From the NCBI GenBank assembly GCA_008828725.1, contig MEHQ01001971.1, forward strand, positions 1 to 64,000: DNA of 64,000 nt, read 5' to 3'. The translations under genes were made by a program, and so were the position numbers. The notes under the pieces were generated by a model. It had not been told where the DNA came from. It was given only the letters and a program-made list of their open reading frames with translations, and searched no databases. This DNA comes from Saccharina japonica. Lineage: Eukaryota > Sar > Phaeophyceae > Laminariales > Laminariaceae. Numbering within the stretch: the first letter of the stretch is position 1; each line of letters starts with the position of its first letter. This document shows, piece after piece, positions 55,201 to 64,000 of this stretch.

Positions 55201-58200
55201 TGGTCAGCCGACTTGCCGCGAGCGAAGCGAGCCAAATCAGCCCTCCCCTGATCTGCTTGCTGCCAAGAGGGCCCCCCGCCCGCTCCAGAAAGGAAAAATG
55301 TATCCCGCATTCAACAATCCTTCCTACAGGTATGGAAACCCACCATTCCAAGAAACTACATATCATATTAATAAGAGTGTAAGCGAGAAAAGCGCAAGTT
55401 CGAAGCAACGAGAAATCGTTGAGTGTGTTGGTTCAGAGTCATACCCAAACCAAGTGACTGACCCAATATCACCTCATATAAGTCAGAAAGTTGGCCCCTG
55501 GAAACGACTACGAGTAAGGTGGTGACTCAAGTCCTGCCCACTCACAGCTCTATGAAATGGCCCAAATACCATACGAACGAATGCGACCACTGCTGCTGTC
55601 AGCATGAAATACCAGATGAGTGCATACTGCTGTTCGTATATTAGCAGTTGCTGCTCTCGTATACCTCGTACTACGATTAGCAACACTATCCATACTCGTA
55701 CGCTTTTTATACGACTATGATGTGAGTAAGTACTGCCTGCCAATGACATCTACAGCAGTAACTACCGACACTCGTACTGCTATATGATAGAACGTACTGC
55801 TGTACCAGTACCTAGAACAAGTACTGCTACCGACACCTAATTACCGACACCCGACAACTCTACTGCTTGTGCTTTGTACTGATCTACTGCTCTATGTACC
55901 TGGTACCTGGTACGCATTCGTACGGTGATCTGTGATCTATTTACTAGAAAAAGTTCAAAGTTGTGTTCAACACCTGTGTTGAACATGTCAAGCCTTGTAG
56001 TCGTCGATAGACGTGAAGTCATCTACAGAGGTCGTGTGAGGGTTATAGGTTATAGGTACGAGCTGGGCCAGCCAAGAAACCTACAAAGCTTCCTAAAGTA
56101 GTATCTCGTGAACCACTGCGAATTAGGCTACAAAATTTTGAAGCGCCACCCCTGACATAGCAGTGCTTGTGCAAATTTTTTTTGTATCTTAAAAATTATA
56201 TACATTTTTTTTTTCTCGACTCGATCTCGCCGAGATATCCGCGAAAACTCGAAAACAACATTTTTTTCATTCTAATTTCGTATAAAAAATGTCATTTTCG
56301 ATCAACATGAAATTTGGTGGGGACAATGCTGAAGACACAAGGAGAAGATCGATGTAAGTCTCGTTGCCCAATTCGCCACCCATCAAGAGATATGACCAAA
56401 ACTCGATTCCATATATAAGTCAAGTAATTACGGAAAAAATGGTAATTCCGTCATGCCCCGACCAATTTCGAGAGTTTTACTCTGAAATTTTCACCACGTC
56501 TTTGAACCGTGCGTGCAAAAATACCTGCCGCCTGCCCTCTTTGATTTTTTTTTTTTCCGAGTAGTTTTGATCGCTTTTGCATTTTTTTCGATTTTTGGAT
56601 CGTCGTATCTCTCTCGAGGGGAAAAAAAAAAAAAAGGGCAGGCGGCAAGTGTGTTGATTAGTACATGATCTACACTGTGTCCAAATTCCAGGTCCTAATT
56701 CGTTAAATTGGTCGGGGCATGGCTAATCTGCTTTAAAAACATTTTTTTGGCTGGCCCAGCTCGTATGATACCAGTATGATACATATGTACATGTATGCAT
56801 ATTAATATGAATACGTACGTAGCAGTATACAGGGTGAAGGTGTAGGGTTACAGGGTTGCGGATTAGGCCTCTGTCAATAGTAGGCTCTTTCAGTTACAAC
56901 AGTTTCCAAAGAATCCTGTGCAATCTGCTGGTTACAAACAAGCCCTCTCCTTCCCAACAGGAGTGGATACTCGCAAAACAATTCAAACTGGGTGGGTGGG
57001 GTCTGGGCGTACCTATGACAGCAGGATCAAACGAACAGAGTTTAAAACGAGTATACATACACGACGAGTATAGAGTATAGCATAGACCCGACAAGAATGA
57101 ACAATTAAGGCTCATTTTTTGGCGCGCTAAGAAAATGGAATAAGAAATCGCGCTGGACTGATTATTTACCAGAGTACACAATAGTTTATGCGCAAAGTTT
57201 GATCAAAGGATGGTGAATGGTGTCACAATAGAAATAGAAACATACTGCTGTTGTACGTACAAACATACTGCTGTATGTACCGTAAGTGCGACGTAGAGAA
57301 ATCCCGCCTCGTGCGAGGTTAGTTTCAAGTACTCGTGGATATATATTATACGAGTATTCAATGCGAAGACAATACGTACGTACGACCAGGTTTGCTATAA
57401 AATAGTCACGATCATCCGCCACAATCAATAGCTCGAATAGTTCCATGACAAATGCTACTGCTGCAAGCAGGCAGCAGCTGGTGTAGGCAGCAGGCAGCAT
57501 GCAGTGCGAGGTAAATAGGCAGTGTAGGAATGTCACGAAGAGAGGCAAAAGTCGAGCATGGAAAACTATTGAGCAACATCCGCCGTATACACCCTGCCTG
57601 CTGCTGCTGCTGCGGTGGTCGTGTACGTATGAATGCATATCATACGATACGTGAAAGCAAAACACGCAAAACACGTTGAAACAAACAACCCATGAGAAGT
57701 CGGCATGGTAGTCTTAAATCAAGTAAAATACACGGAACAAATACAAAAAATAAACAGGGGGGCGCGTGCCCTCTGGTGGCAGATTATACCAGTACCAGTA
57801 CCAGGTACTGCTGTACCATAAAGCATCGTAGTGGCAGCGTGGCACAGCAGAGCAGCGCACACGTGGAGAGCATCGCACACTGGGAAACAAAAATACAGCT
57901 GCTCGACCCATGGACCCACAGCTAAGTGGCCACAGCCTACTAGGGCTTGATCGATCAATGAATTGCTTTGCTTGGGAGAGCAGGTCGATCGATGCTCACA
58001 ATTTGACGACACAGCAAAAAAAAAAAATGGTTCGTATGTTTATTTTGGGGAAGTGTGCTATATTGCAACTTTAATAACAAGTACTTTCGGCGCTCGGCAG
58101 AAATGCCACACTAATTCGCAGTAAATAAAAAACTGTTCAAACTATGTATTTTTGTATTTTTGGTCCAGTCTCAATGTACCGAAGAGCTACGGTTCATACG

Positions 58201-58725
58201 TATGTACTCGTATCAACCGAAAACAAGTCTCGCCCGCAAAAAAAAGGGGACGACAATCCACGCTCTCCCTGCTGGGTTACGAGCAGAGCACGTGTCATGG
58301 GGGTCAGCCTAGAACGCTGACAGGTCTCACCTTGAAAGCGTTTTGGTTTGGCTCGAGGCGAGGCAGGGTTTGGCTTGGGCAGAGCAGAGGGAGAGAAGAG
58401 CGTTAGCATATCAAACCCAACAAAAAGCAAGATAAAAGTTGGTTCTGCTGCTCGTTCTGTGATTACTTGGGGGGTCTGGCTTTATCAATTTTATTGATTT
58501 TATCTTGATTCTAGTGAGAGCCACACCCAATAACATACACTTTCGACAAAAAAAAACACAGCAACAAGGAAAAACCGAGACAGCCTTGCTTGCTTGTTCC
58601 TCGATCGCCCAAAGCGCTCGCCGAGCTTTCACCCGGGGTGTACAGCAACCAAACAACCTCCTGTATCAGCACAGCGACCTACCACCTCCCATGCTCACCT
58701 GGACGGTGCTCTGCAAAAGCTCCAT
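42944..58725 (-). CDS. MPI: Mannose-6-phosphate isomerase, type I (eight exons)
   Basis: Zinc enzyme that interconverts fructose-6-phosphate and mannose-6-phosphate in the cytosol, the entry to GDP-mannose. Exons in order: 58725-58699, 48520-48347, 47014-46895, 46579-46429, 46020-45263, 44318-44154, 43834-43649, 43243-42944. They join to 1881 nt, 626 residues plus TAG, and all introns are GT...AG. Family motifs: QQYAWGKKG (residues 9-17), SIQAHPDK (zinc ligands Gln102, His104), NHKPEMAV (Glu129), EPHAYL (His456), and [12 protein letters not shown] with catalytic Arg475. An in-frame TAG 27 nt upstream bounds the start. The protein is about 200 residues longer than usual because of a low-complexity insertion at about 215-385 and a C-terminal extension. 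The gene looks intact; expression is unknown. Confidence 0.93.
43432..43505 (-). pseudogene. Decayed partial copy of MPI exon 7 in intron 7
   Basis: The sequence CGTTGATCGGGGCCGTACG...CAGCCGGCAACAC matches the exon 7 segment CGTTGATCGGAGGCGTGTAACGC...CAGCCGGCAACAC (about 43672-43730) in the same orientation, with many changes. It lies downstream of the real donor. Confidence 0.8.
43510..43612. repeat. 32-bp minisatellite in MPI intron 7
   Basis: Three units of GCAAAACAACCAGGTTTGGT plus ACCCGGGAACCT, the last one altered. Shares its core with 38855-38975. Confidence 0.92.
43649..43834 (-). CDS. MPI: MPI exon 7
   Basis: 62 codons, phase 0; acceptor aatcaag, donor gtggga. Contains [19 protein letters not shown] with the catalytic Arg. 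The usual Asp before Asn in CSDN is Asn here. Confidence 0.93.
44154..44318 (-). CDS. MPI: MPI exon 6
   Basis: 55 codons, phase 0; acceptor ttgcag, donor gtgaga. Contains [20 protein letters not shown] and [13 protein letters not shown], with the zinc-ligand His. Confidence 0.95.
44463..44515 (-). pseudogene. Decayed copy of the MPI exon 5 donor end (copy 2)
   Basis: Same orientation as exon 5's last 40 nt: GCGACGAGACTGG...GCTGGCGGACAGGCGTCAGCGGGAG followed by gtgatt, so a GAG|GT donor-like junction is retained. Lies in intron 5. Confidence 0.82.
44700..44770 (-). pseudogene. Decayed copy of the MPI exon 5 donor end (copy 1)
   Basis: GAGACTGGCCGCCACCCAGG followed by CTTTAGCGGGAG and gtgggt: a second partial copy of the exon 5 end with an intact donor-like site. 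The flanking 200 bp of copies 1 and 2 are also related (TGGCGTTTTTTG, TTGTTGCG), showing a tandem duplication of exon edge plus intron. Confidence 0.82.
45263..46020 (-). CDS. MPI: MPI exon 5 with low-complexity insertion
   Basis: 758 nt, starts in phase 1 and ends in phase 0; acceptor ccccag, donor gtgggt. The first 57 residues (ELRGMVSY..., [10 protein letters not shown]) match the helical lid region of the family. The next 170 or so are Ser/Pro/Gly/Asp-rich with poly-Ser and look disordered. The last 25 return to a helix before the cupin core. Confidence 0.85.
46050..46420. repeat. Polypurine low-complexity tract in MPI intron 4
   Basis: The plus strand is AAAAACGAAAGGCG-like purine-rich, so the transcript is pyrimidine-rich. 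Phe/Leu-rich minus-strand frames here are artefacts of it. Confidence 0.85.
46429..46579 (-). CDS. MPI: MPI exon 4
   Basis: 151 nt, ends in phase 1; acceptor tttcag, donor gtaaga. Carries [20 protein letters not shown] with the zinc-ligand Glu. Confidence 0.95.
46895..47014 (-). CDS. MPI: MPI exon 3
   Basis: 40 codons, phase 0 at both ends; acceptor ttgcag, donor gtaatt. Carries [20 protein letters not shown] with the Gln and His zinc ligands. Confidence 0.95.
48239..48334. repeat. 24-bp minisatellite, four units, in MPI intron 2
   Basis: Units start TGTTATCGTAAGTG and end ACACGGTA. On the gene strand they follow the exon 2 donor by 13 nt and stay open in the exon 2 frame as an eight-residue repeat (TYRVTLTI), ending in a stop only beyond the array. 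Confidence 0.93.
48347..48520 (-). CDS. MPI: MPI exon 2
   Basis: 58 codons, phase 0 at both ends; acceptor aacag, donor gtgagg. Contains QYAWGKKG at the start and the [16 protein letters not shown] motif of the N-terminal cupin. A 24-bp minisatellite begins 13 nt into the following intron. Confidence 0.93.
48640..48750 (-). pseudogene. Decayed copy of MPI exon 2 start in intron 1
   Basis: On the gene strand, TTCCGTCGGT...CAATATACCTGGGGCAACAA repeats the real acceptor region and first codons (TTCCGTCGGTAACAG|CAATATGCCTGGGGC). The AG acceptor is lost, QYAWG became QYTWG, and a stop follows. Length matched is about 100 bp. Confidence 0.85.
48755..49466. repeat. 0.7-kb palindrome (foldback) in MPI intron 1
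   Basis: Outer arms 48755-48836 and 49393-49466, middle arms about 48893-49080 and 49110-49390, with the centre near 49096 (TACCTTCCGTAGGCTGCTAC). Arm divergence is modest. The right arm carries an extra insertion (49228-49305) absent from the left arm. Confidence 0.88.
49214..49319 (-). repeat. Truncated SINE-like insertion with 14-bp target duplication
   Basis: The 78-bp body 49228-49305 matches the C-tailed end of the SINE-like family (GTACTCAT...GACGGAGCAC in plus orientation). It is flanked by GCGGGGGCGGAGGG at 49214-49227 and 49306-49319. The left arm of the surrounding palindrome shows the empty site with a single copy. Confidence 0.85.
49470..51420. other. MPI intron 1 sequence, no exon recognised
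   Basis: Contains a 25-bp tandem duplication with CGGCTxATTGGCCAGGCA (50176-50225) and three ACGGTACACC motifs (50266-50340). Frames of 100-208 codons are unassigned. Confidence 0.5.
51425..51660. repeat. Dispersed repeat, inverted relative to 55115-55345
   Basis: TGTAGGAAGGATTGTTG, AGCCGACTTGCCG and CTAATCG blocks recur in inverted order at 55115-55345. The two copies could pair in the intron 1 transcript. Confidence 0.75.
52118..52215. repeat. Degenerate 36-bp tandem repeat, three units
   Basis: Units contain CATAGCAGATxxAAGAC followed by CGGTTTAAGG. Confidence 0.85.
52265..52475. repeat. Dispersed repeat, copy 2 (of 4990-5185)
   Basis: See 4990-5185; here with ACGTATAATACGTGTATACG replacing the shorter ACGTATACG. 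Confidence 0.7.
53990..54785. mobile_element. Second copy of the inverted-repeat/tRNA-like element
   Basis: Matches 37985-38330: GGTCGCCCCGxTxGTCTA at the start, then AGCGTGGGTAGGC, GCGAGTCGACGA, GATAAAAATGCAAGGC and GGATCTGAGTTACGACT. The left arm is not recognisable. The right arm is interrupted by the MITE at 54257-54688. Confidence 0.75.
54257..54688. mobile_element. 432-bp hAT MITE with 8-bp target duplication
   Basis: Perfect 15-bp terminal inverted repeats (CAGGGCATTAATTAG and its complement) flanked by GTGGGGAG at 54249-54256 and 54689-54696. CAGGG ends and an nTnnnnAn 8-bp duplication are typical of hAT. The interior repeats GTTGCGC/GCGCAAC in both orientations, likely transposase-binding sites. 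The related element at 38220 shows the empty site. Confidence 0.93.
55115..55345. repeat. Dispersed repeat, inverted partner of 51425-51660
   Basis: Also has an internal hairpin (CGGCAAGTCGGCT ... AGCCGACTTGCCG) at 55173-55218. Confidence 0.75.
56057..56765. mobile_element. TIR element of about 0.7 kb in MPI intron 1
   Basis: TACGAGCTGGGCCAGCCA at 56057-56074 is repeated in perfect inversion at 56748-56765. If TA is taken as the target duplication the element is 56059-56763. Inside, CTGCCGCCTGCCC (56524) and its complement (56634), and CATGCCCCGACCAATTT (56453) and its complement (about 56703), make further nested inverted segments. No transposase was seen. Confidence 0.78.
56770..58698. other. 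MPI intron 1 sequence, no exon recognised
   Basis: Short ORFs only; CAG/CTG microsatellite near 57598. Confidence 0.5.
58699..58725 (-). CDS. MPI: MPI exon 1 (nine codons)
   Basis: Encodes MELLQSTVQ and ends CAG|gtgagc, phase 0. Family members begin with a short hydrophobic strand ending VQ before the YAWG motif, which this micro-exon supplies. Moderately sure: it is tiny, and it lies 10.2 kb from exon 2. Confidence 0.78.
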
Positions 58726-59060
58726 GGTATTGAGAGATGCTGCGTCCTAGTCCCGGCAGATGCAGCACTCCCCTGTCTCGCACAAACTCGCAGGGGGCCG
58801 AATCTCGCAAGCTCTGTCGATCCGCTGCACTGCTGCAGAAGCGGTGGCTTCCTGGAAGGACGGGACGGGTCTTCCTCTCGCTGGCCCCGGCAGACGTCGC
58901 GGTCGAGGTCGAAGGACTCGTAGGCGAGAGAAAAGGCTCGAGAGGCGCAGAGACAAGGGGTTGCCGTCGGAAGTCAAGCAGGGGGGGGCAAGCAAGCGAG
59001 CTCAGCGAGTCGTGCAAAAAGCGAACGGGCGAACAAACAAAAGCGATGAAATAAATTAAC
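58726..59060 (-). promoter_or_regulatory. Presumed 5' UTR and promoter region of MPI
   Basis: GC- and CpG-rich compared with the surroundings. Frames of about 100 codons are open on both strands, as expected for a GC-rich island. No TATA box or transcription start can be assigned from sequence alone. Confidence 0.35.
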
Positions 59061-59064
59061 ACGA

Positions 59065-61015
59065 AAAATTGAAAAAAAAATCAACGATTTTGGCGCAAAA
59101 TGAATATTTCGGTGAAATTCTACGAATCTACGAAACTCAGATTAGATCGGAAATTGCTCGGAAATTTATTACGCCGGAGACTTTTTGGGGGTTTGGGGAT
59201 CGGAGGTCGGAGACATGGCTCTCTATTTTTCCTTGGCATACGCACGTATTGCTGCTCTGCGTTCATGCGGAGGAACTGCTGTGTGATTTGCTCTGCTGTG
59301 CTTTGCTTCGACTCCAAGCAGCACTCCTATCTCCTATCTATCATGCCCTGCTGCTGACTGGCTGCCTGTGTTGAGACACCCCGTACCCTGATCACCTCTC
59401 TCCTGCTTGTCTCTCAACAGCTTTTAGCAACTGCTGCTGCTGCTGCTGTCGTTTCTGTATGTACACAAGTACCATTTTGATCTTAAGTTTAAGGACTTCG
59501 TTGTATTGGTATTAATACGGTTACGGTCCTTATGTTTCCGCCCAGATGGATAGCATCAACCGTCAACAGATTCGAGTTCTGATTTTTTGCGTTGCTCTTC
59601 GACGATCTACGAGATCCATGCGAGCGGCGGTTTTTTTCGTGCCTGTTCCACAGATCTCGAAGACAGAGCACAAGACGGGCAATATGTACAACGCCGCGGT
59701 GGTGGTGGTTGGTGGTGGTGGTGGTGGTGATGGTCTGACAGATAGATGATGGCACGATGGGTGTTATCGCAATGCAAGGTTGATTGTGGTACAACTATTG
59801 TTTTCGCATCTGGTTTGATGAGAGGATTTTAGATTGTGATGATTGATCGTGATGTGTGGATGTTTTGAGAAAAAAAGTTGAGAGTCGTTAGAATAATGCG
59901 CTTTGTATGGATAGATGGATGAAGATTCATGGATGAAAAAGACGGACACCGGTGCACCCACGCACGCACCCGTTGCAGATGGTGACGGTACCGTCAGTGA
60001 CGGTACTACGGCAGTAGTAGTACTGCTGCTGCTGGGCTACAACTATCGCTGCTGTGTTCTCAATGCTGCTGATGATGTTGTTGCTGCAGACAGACAGCTG
60101 ACAGACTCTCCTGGGTATTTTCGTACAATAATTATTCATAGATGGATGGGCCAACAGCACGACGAATAGACGGACAAACGGACAGTACACACGTCGTACA
60201 GGCAGACAGAACAAAGACAATAGACATGGCAGGCAGTAGATAGACCCAAACAGGCAGACAGGCAGACACAGACGAGGCAGCAGCAAGCTGACACGATGCG
60301 TGACCGGTCATACTGCTGCTGCTGTAGACAGACAGCCGGACTGATTATGACAGTTCACAGACCTGAGACGAACAACAACAACCGACGAACCACACGATGT
60401 GACACACGTTCATACAACACATACTTCATACAATACTCGCACAACATGCAGACATGCGAGACGACAAACAAGCACTGGCCAGGCAGACTGAGGATAAATA
60501 CGGTCTTGCAGCTTAGGCTGCGTAGGGCTGGGAAGTCGCTGGCGCGGCCATGCGTTATCTACTGGCTACGCCAATATGATGCTACTAGTAGAAGATGTCG
60601 GTGGATGCTCGTACGTACGCGATGTACGTACGTAGAAATAACGAAATAACGTGTTTTCATGTGAAGACCACACCGCGCACGCGCTGCTGTTGTTGCAACA
60701 GCAGCAGCAGTATATGTCTGCTGCACTGTGATAATACTAATATTAATAGTAGCATATTAGTAGATCTATTCATGCTGCTTTGCAGACAGACAGAGCCGAC
60801 CGACGAGATAAAGACACATACTACCTGGTCAGGTAGTTGTTAGACGAACAAACGGACAGACGGACAGACGGACAGACAGACAGACGGGCAGGCCGACACA
60901 CAGACCAGCCCCAGTACGCAAAATCTACTATGTATTGCTTGCTGTAACAGTTGTGCCAGGAGCCAGGAATTCCAGCCAGTATAAATATTCCTATATAAGA
61001 TGATACTGTAGTCCT
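59065..61015. other. No recognisable gene; several microsatellites
   Basis: (CTG)n at 59430-59450, (GGT)n at 59697-59730, CTG and CAG runs at 60022, 60316 and 60695, and a GGACAGAC array at 60852-60890. Short ORFs are unassigned. Confidence 0.6.
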
Positions 61016-61019
61016 CAGG

Positions 61020-62260
61020 CGCTAATGGGGAGCTCTCCCGCCAGCGACCTCCCTTCCGCGCGGTTTCTTCGCCGGGGCGCCGTGTGCTCCCTCCGGCGCC
61101 TCGAACCCCCCCGCTCCACCCGCACACGTACCGTGCGCGGTCTCCACGCCGGAATCTCGGCGAAATGCTGCCTTCTCAGTGGCCTAGAGCGTTTTTTGCC
61201 TCGCGCTCGCCACAGGAGGCGTGTTTTCGTGTGATTTCTTCGGGTGCGTGCTCTCTGACCGCCGAATCACCCGGAGCGTCGCCCACCCTCTACCGGCACC
61301 GACGTCGTGAGGGCCCGTGCGAGCATCCGTCTCTACGATAGAATTGACACCTGCAGCAAAATATTCCATCCAGGTGTCGTTGCGGTGGCGTGTTGGTGCA
61401 GCACGGCGGTGATCAGGTTTAATACTTCGAAGCGCAAGGACTGTCCTCACACCAGTGGTGTGTGGAGGGTCCATTGCATAGGCAGGAAACTATGCTATGA
61501 ACCTCCATTCTTACAGCAAAGGGGCCTCCTGCAGCTGATTCCCTGCCTGTGTAATGGACCTTTCACGCAGCACTGGTCATGACAGTCGCTGAGCTGTGAA
61601 GAAATAAATTGCATCACCGCCGCGCTTCAACACCCCCCGCTGCCCGACGCATAACTATCGTCGGCACAAATAAGACGTCCCGGTCACAGCCCGGTAACAG
61701 CGTGGGCGCCTTCCTCCTCCATCCCTCATTGTCGGCCCGGCGCTGTACATTCCTCACCGTCGGCCCGACTTAGTAACACCCACCCTACCCGATGCCTGAC
61801 TATCGTCGCTCCAAAGCGAGCATCCCTACCGGCAGCTCCGCCTTTACCCGCCACCGGTTCTCCTTGCCGCCCTGCGCCCGCTGCCGGTGGGGAGCCTCAT
61901 CTTCTCTCTTGGGTGCTTCGGCATCACGCAACCCCGCTGTTCGCTGCGGAAACTAAGCTCCTCCCAGTGTCCTTCCGGGCACAGACCCGCCAGTACGTCG
62001 CCTGCAAGTCGTATACACTCCCACAACCTCTCGGCAAACTAGCGCACCCCCCGCGAAAGGCATCCCGGTCGCGACCCGACAACAGCATGAGCCTTCCATC
62101 CAACCGGGGTCTCTGTTCTTTCCCCGTGCTCCGTCGCCACAACACCCCTCCATCCCTCCAGCCCGACGCTTGTGAACGTCCGCGTCGAACCGGCCTTCGT
62201 AGTTCCTCACCGCCGGCCTGCAACCGTAGTATACAACTTGGGGGGGGGGGGGGGGGCGAG
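61020..62260. other. GC-rich block, unassigned
   Basis: Clearly more GC-rich than its flanks, with overlapping frames up to 126 codons. The minus frame 61474-61184 (containing YFAAGVNSIVETDARTGPHD and GWATLRVIRRSE) is the most protein-like, but I do not recognise it. 61680-61720 and 62060-62110 share a CGGTCxCxxCCCGxxAACAG motif, suggesting an old duplication. It ends at a run of about 18 G (62239-62257). Confidence 0.35.
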
Positions 62261-62899
62261 AACCGCAGATACCTGTACCAACTACTACTGTAGTACGACG
62301 AGTGCTCGCGAGATAGGTCACTACAAAAGCAACTGCTTGTTATAGAGAGGAAGTTTTATTGTGCCCCTGGATCCTGCTGCGTAGCTGCATGGGAGTCCAG
62401 TGCGTTGCAAGGTCGACATCCTCTGCTATTCCGGAGGATCGATCGATCGAGAAATGGTTCGTTGAGGGTTTCGATGTAAAAACAAATGATTTTCCAACCG
62501 TGTATATAGTGGGGGTGTATTAAAAAAAAAGGTGTTTGTCTTCTGTTTGTTTGCTGTTGTTGCTGTTCGCTTGTGCCGAGAGGTACGAAGTACGGTCGAA
62601 CGTCTCGAGCTATTATTATTGCTGTACTAAACGAATGCTATGATATGTGTGCAGGTATAACATGTGACCAAGATACGTATTAAGTACTACAGACATCTAT
62701 GTATGGTCTGTGGGAAGTGTATAGAGTACTCTCAACTCTTGGCATTAAATATGACCTCCATCCTTCGCCACAACCCTGCTGATAGTTTGGCACCATACAT
62801 ATCCAGTTTGGACACCATGCCTAACCGGCGACCGGCGACCGGCGGCCGTCCGGACCGCCGACGCAGCCTCTTGTGCATGCTACTGCAGATCCCCGCAAT

Positions 62900-64000
62900 A
62901 CGCTGTTGTTGCATCGAAGCCGCGACCTACTGGCGGCGAAGCCGCTGCTCGCGACCCCCCCCTGACTTGGTTTGTATTCCCGATCAGATTTAGCATTTGA
63001 AAAAAAAAAATATATATATACGAGTATATATATGCTATAGTGCGCTTTGAGGTAAAACAAATCATCAAATCTCATGTTCGCAACTTTATATATCGCCAAC
63101 GACCATTTTTTTCTGGTAAATATGTAGCATACAAAAAAAAGAGTTTAGGCCAAAAAAAAAGGGAGGGGGGAGAAGGGGGGGGGGGGGGCCCCACAGAGAG
63201 GCGAATTACAGGAGAATGTCATTTTCCCGTCACCGTTCGTTTTAATGTAAATATTTTTTCCGATTACAATCCCTGCACAATCCGCTACATAATGCCATTT
63301 TCCCGTGCCAATTGCCCACAATAATCAAACTCCACGGTATTTACAGTAGTTAGGCGAACGGACAGACTGGCACTGACAGACGGGAAAGCAGAAAGACAGA
63401 TCGCAAACAACACGGTAGGATATTGTTAGTGCAGAAATGTCACGCACAGACAAACTGAGAAATATTCCTAGACACAGTAGCATTCATACTGCAGTAGTAG
63501 TATTAATAGTAGTACGGTATATTCTAGGACTTGACTGGGTATACAGCAGTACTGGCTGGGGCACAGCCAGTACGCAGTATCTACTGCTGGCTGTAGCGGC
63601 TGCGTAAGTAGCTACGACGTATTCTAGTATTGGTCAGTATGCTAGATCCCTTCGGTGCTGTTGTTGTTGCGCCGCAATCAGTATACTAGATCCCCTCAGT
63701 ATAATGTTGCGCCGAAGCCGCAACCTGCTGGTGGCGAATCCGCTTCTCGCGCGCCCCCCCCCCGACTGGCACGCCGGGGGTGGGAGGTATCGCCAGAGGG
63801 AGGCGAACTAGAATATAAGTTTCTCATCGCCATTCGTTTCAGAGTGTAATTTTAAGTTTCCTATCACAAGGTGAGGGGAGGTTGGGGGGGTCGCCAGAAA
63901 AAGGCCGACTGGAATGTCATTTTCCCATCACTTTCCGTTTTAGAATGTCAATTTCTTATCCCATTCCGTTGTAAAATATCATTTTCCAACCACAATCCGC
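62900..64000. repeat. Repeat array continuing beyond the window
   Basis: AATGTCATTTTCCCxTCAC and variants recur at 63213, 63288 and three to four times from 63810 to the window end, about 35 bp apart at the end. A second shared block, GAAGCCGC...CTGCTCGCG/CTTCTCGCG followed by a C run, occurs at 62918-62965 and 63715-63760. Confidence 0.75.

Overview
This is a window of a eukaryotic nuclear genome that is very poor in genes and dominated by decayed mobile elements. I recognise one host gene: a type I mannose-6-phosphate isomerase on the minus strand (42944-58725). I assembled it from eight exons, every one bounded by GT/AG sites with consistent phase. Long introns, a Helitron, a chromodomain-type Ty3/gypsy element, a tyrosine-recombinase element and CCCH-finger Gag-like sequence would fit a stramenopile, for example a brown alga, where this enzyme feeds mannose-6-phosphate into GDP-mannose and alginate synthesis. 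The taxonomic guess is inference only.

Layout, left to right. 1-2495: a near-perfect inverted repeat (687-bp arms) encloses a tyrosine recombinase broken into two halves that point in opposite directions. 3040-3594: tail of a pogo/DDE_1 transposase with in-frame stops. 4500-6100: simple and tandem repeats. 6896-7135: first copy of a SINE-like repeat ending in a C tract. 7760-12510: a frameshifted Ty3/gypsy element on the minus strand. 14501-14766: second SINE-like copy with a target duplication. 15965-17660: a dead Gag-like gene with poly-Gln and a CCCH finger. 17.8-22.2 kb: tandem duplications, a 181-bp pogo-like MITE and a CATG-rich block. 22.3-27.6 kb: a decayed Helitron on the minus strand. 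28.3-35.8 kb: repeats and unassigned gene fragments. 35.8-38.3 kb: a hAT element nested inside an inverted-repeat element that has a tRNA-like centre. 38.7-42.9 kb: minisatellites and strongly A/C-biased sequence. 42.9-58.7 kb: the isomerase gene. 59-64 kb: microsatellites, a GC-rich unassigned block and a repeat array that runs off the window.

The isomerase gene is unusual. Its first coding exon has only nine codons and is separated from the second by a 10.2-kb intron. That intron holds a 0.7-kb palindrome, a 432-bp hAT MITE with a perfect 8-bp target duplication, another TIR element and several dispersed repeats. Three introns carry decayed partial copies of the neighbouring exon. The protein also has an insertion of about 170 residues, rich in Ser/Pro/Gly, in its middle.

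The most interesting undescribed items are (a) the short dispersed family with a C-rich end, two of whose copies are flanked by 14-16 bp duplications in G-rich target sites; (b) the palindromic recombinase locus; and (c) the repeated exon-edge duplications in the isomerase gene. Nothing here was tested by database search or alignment software; all similarities are from reading the sequence.
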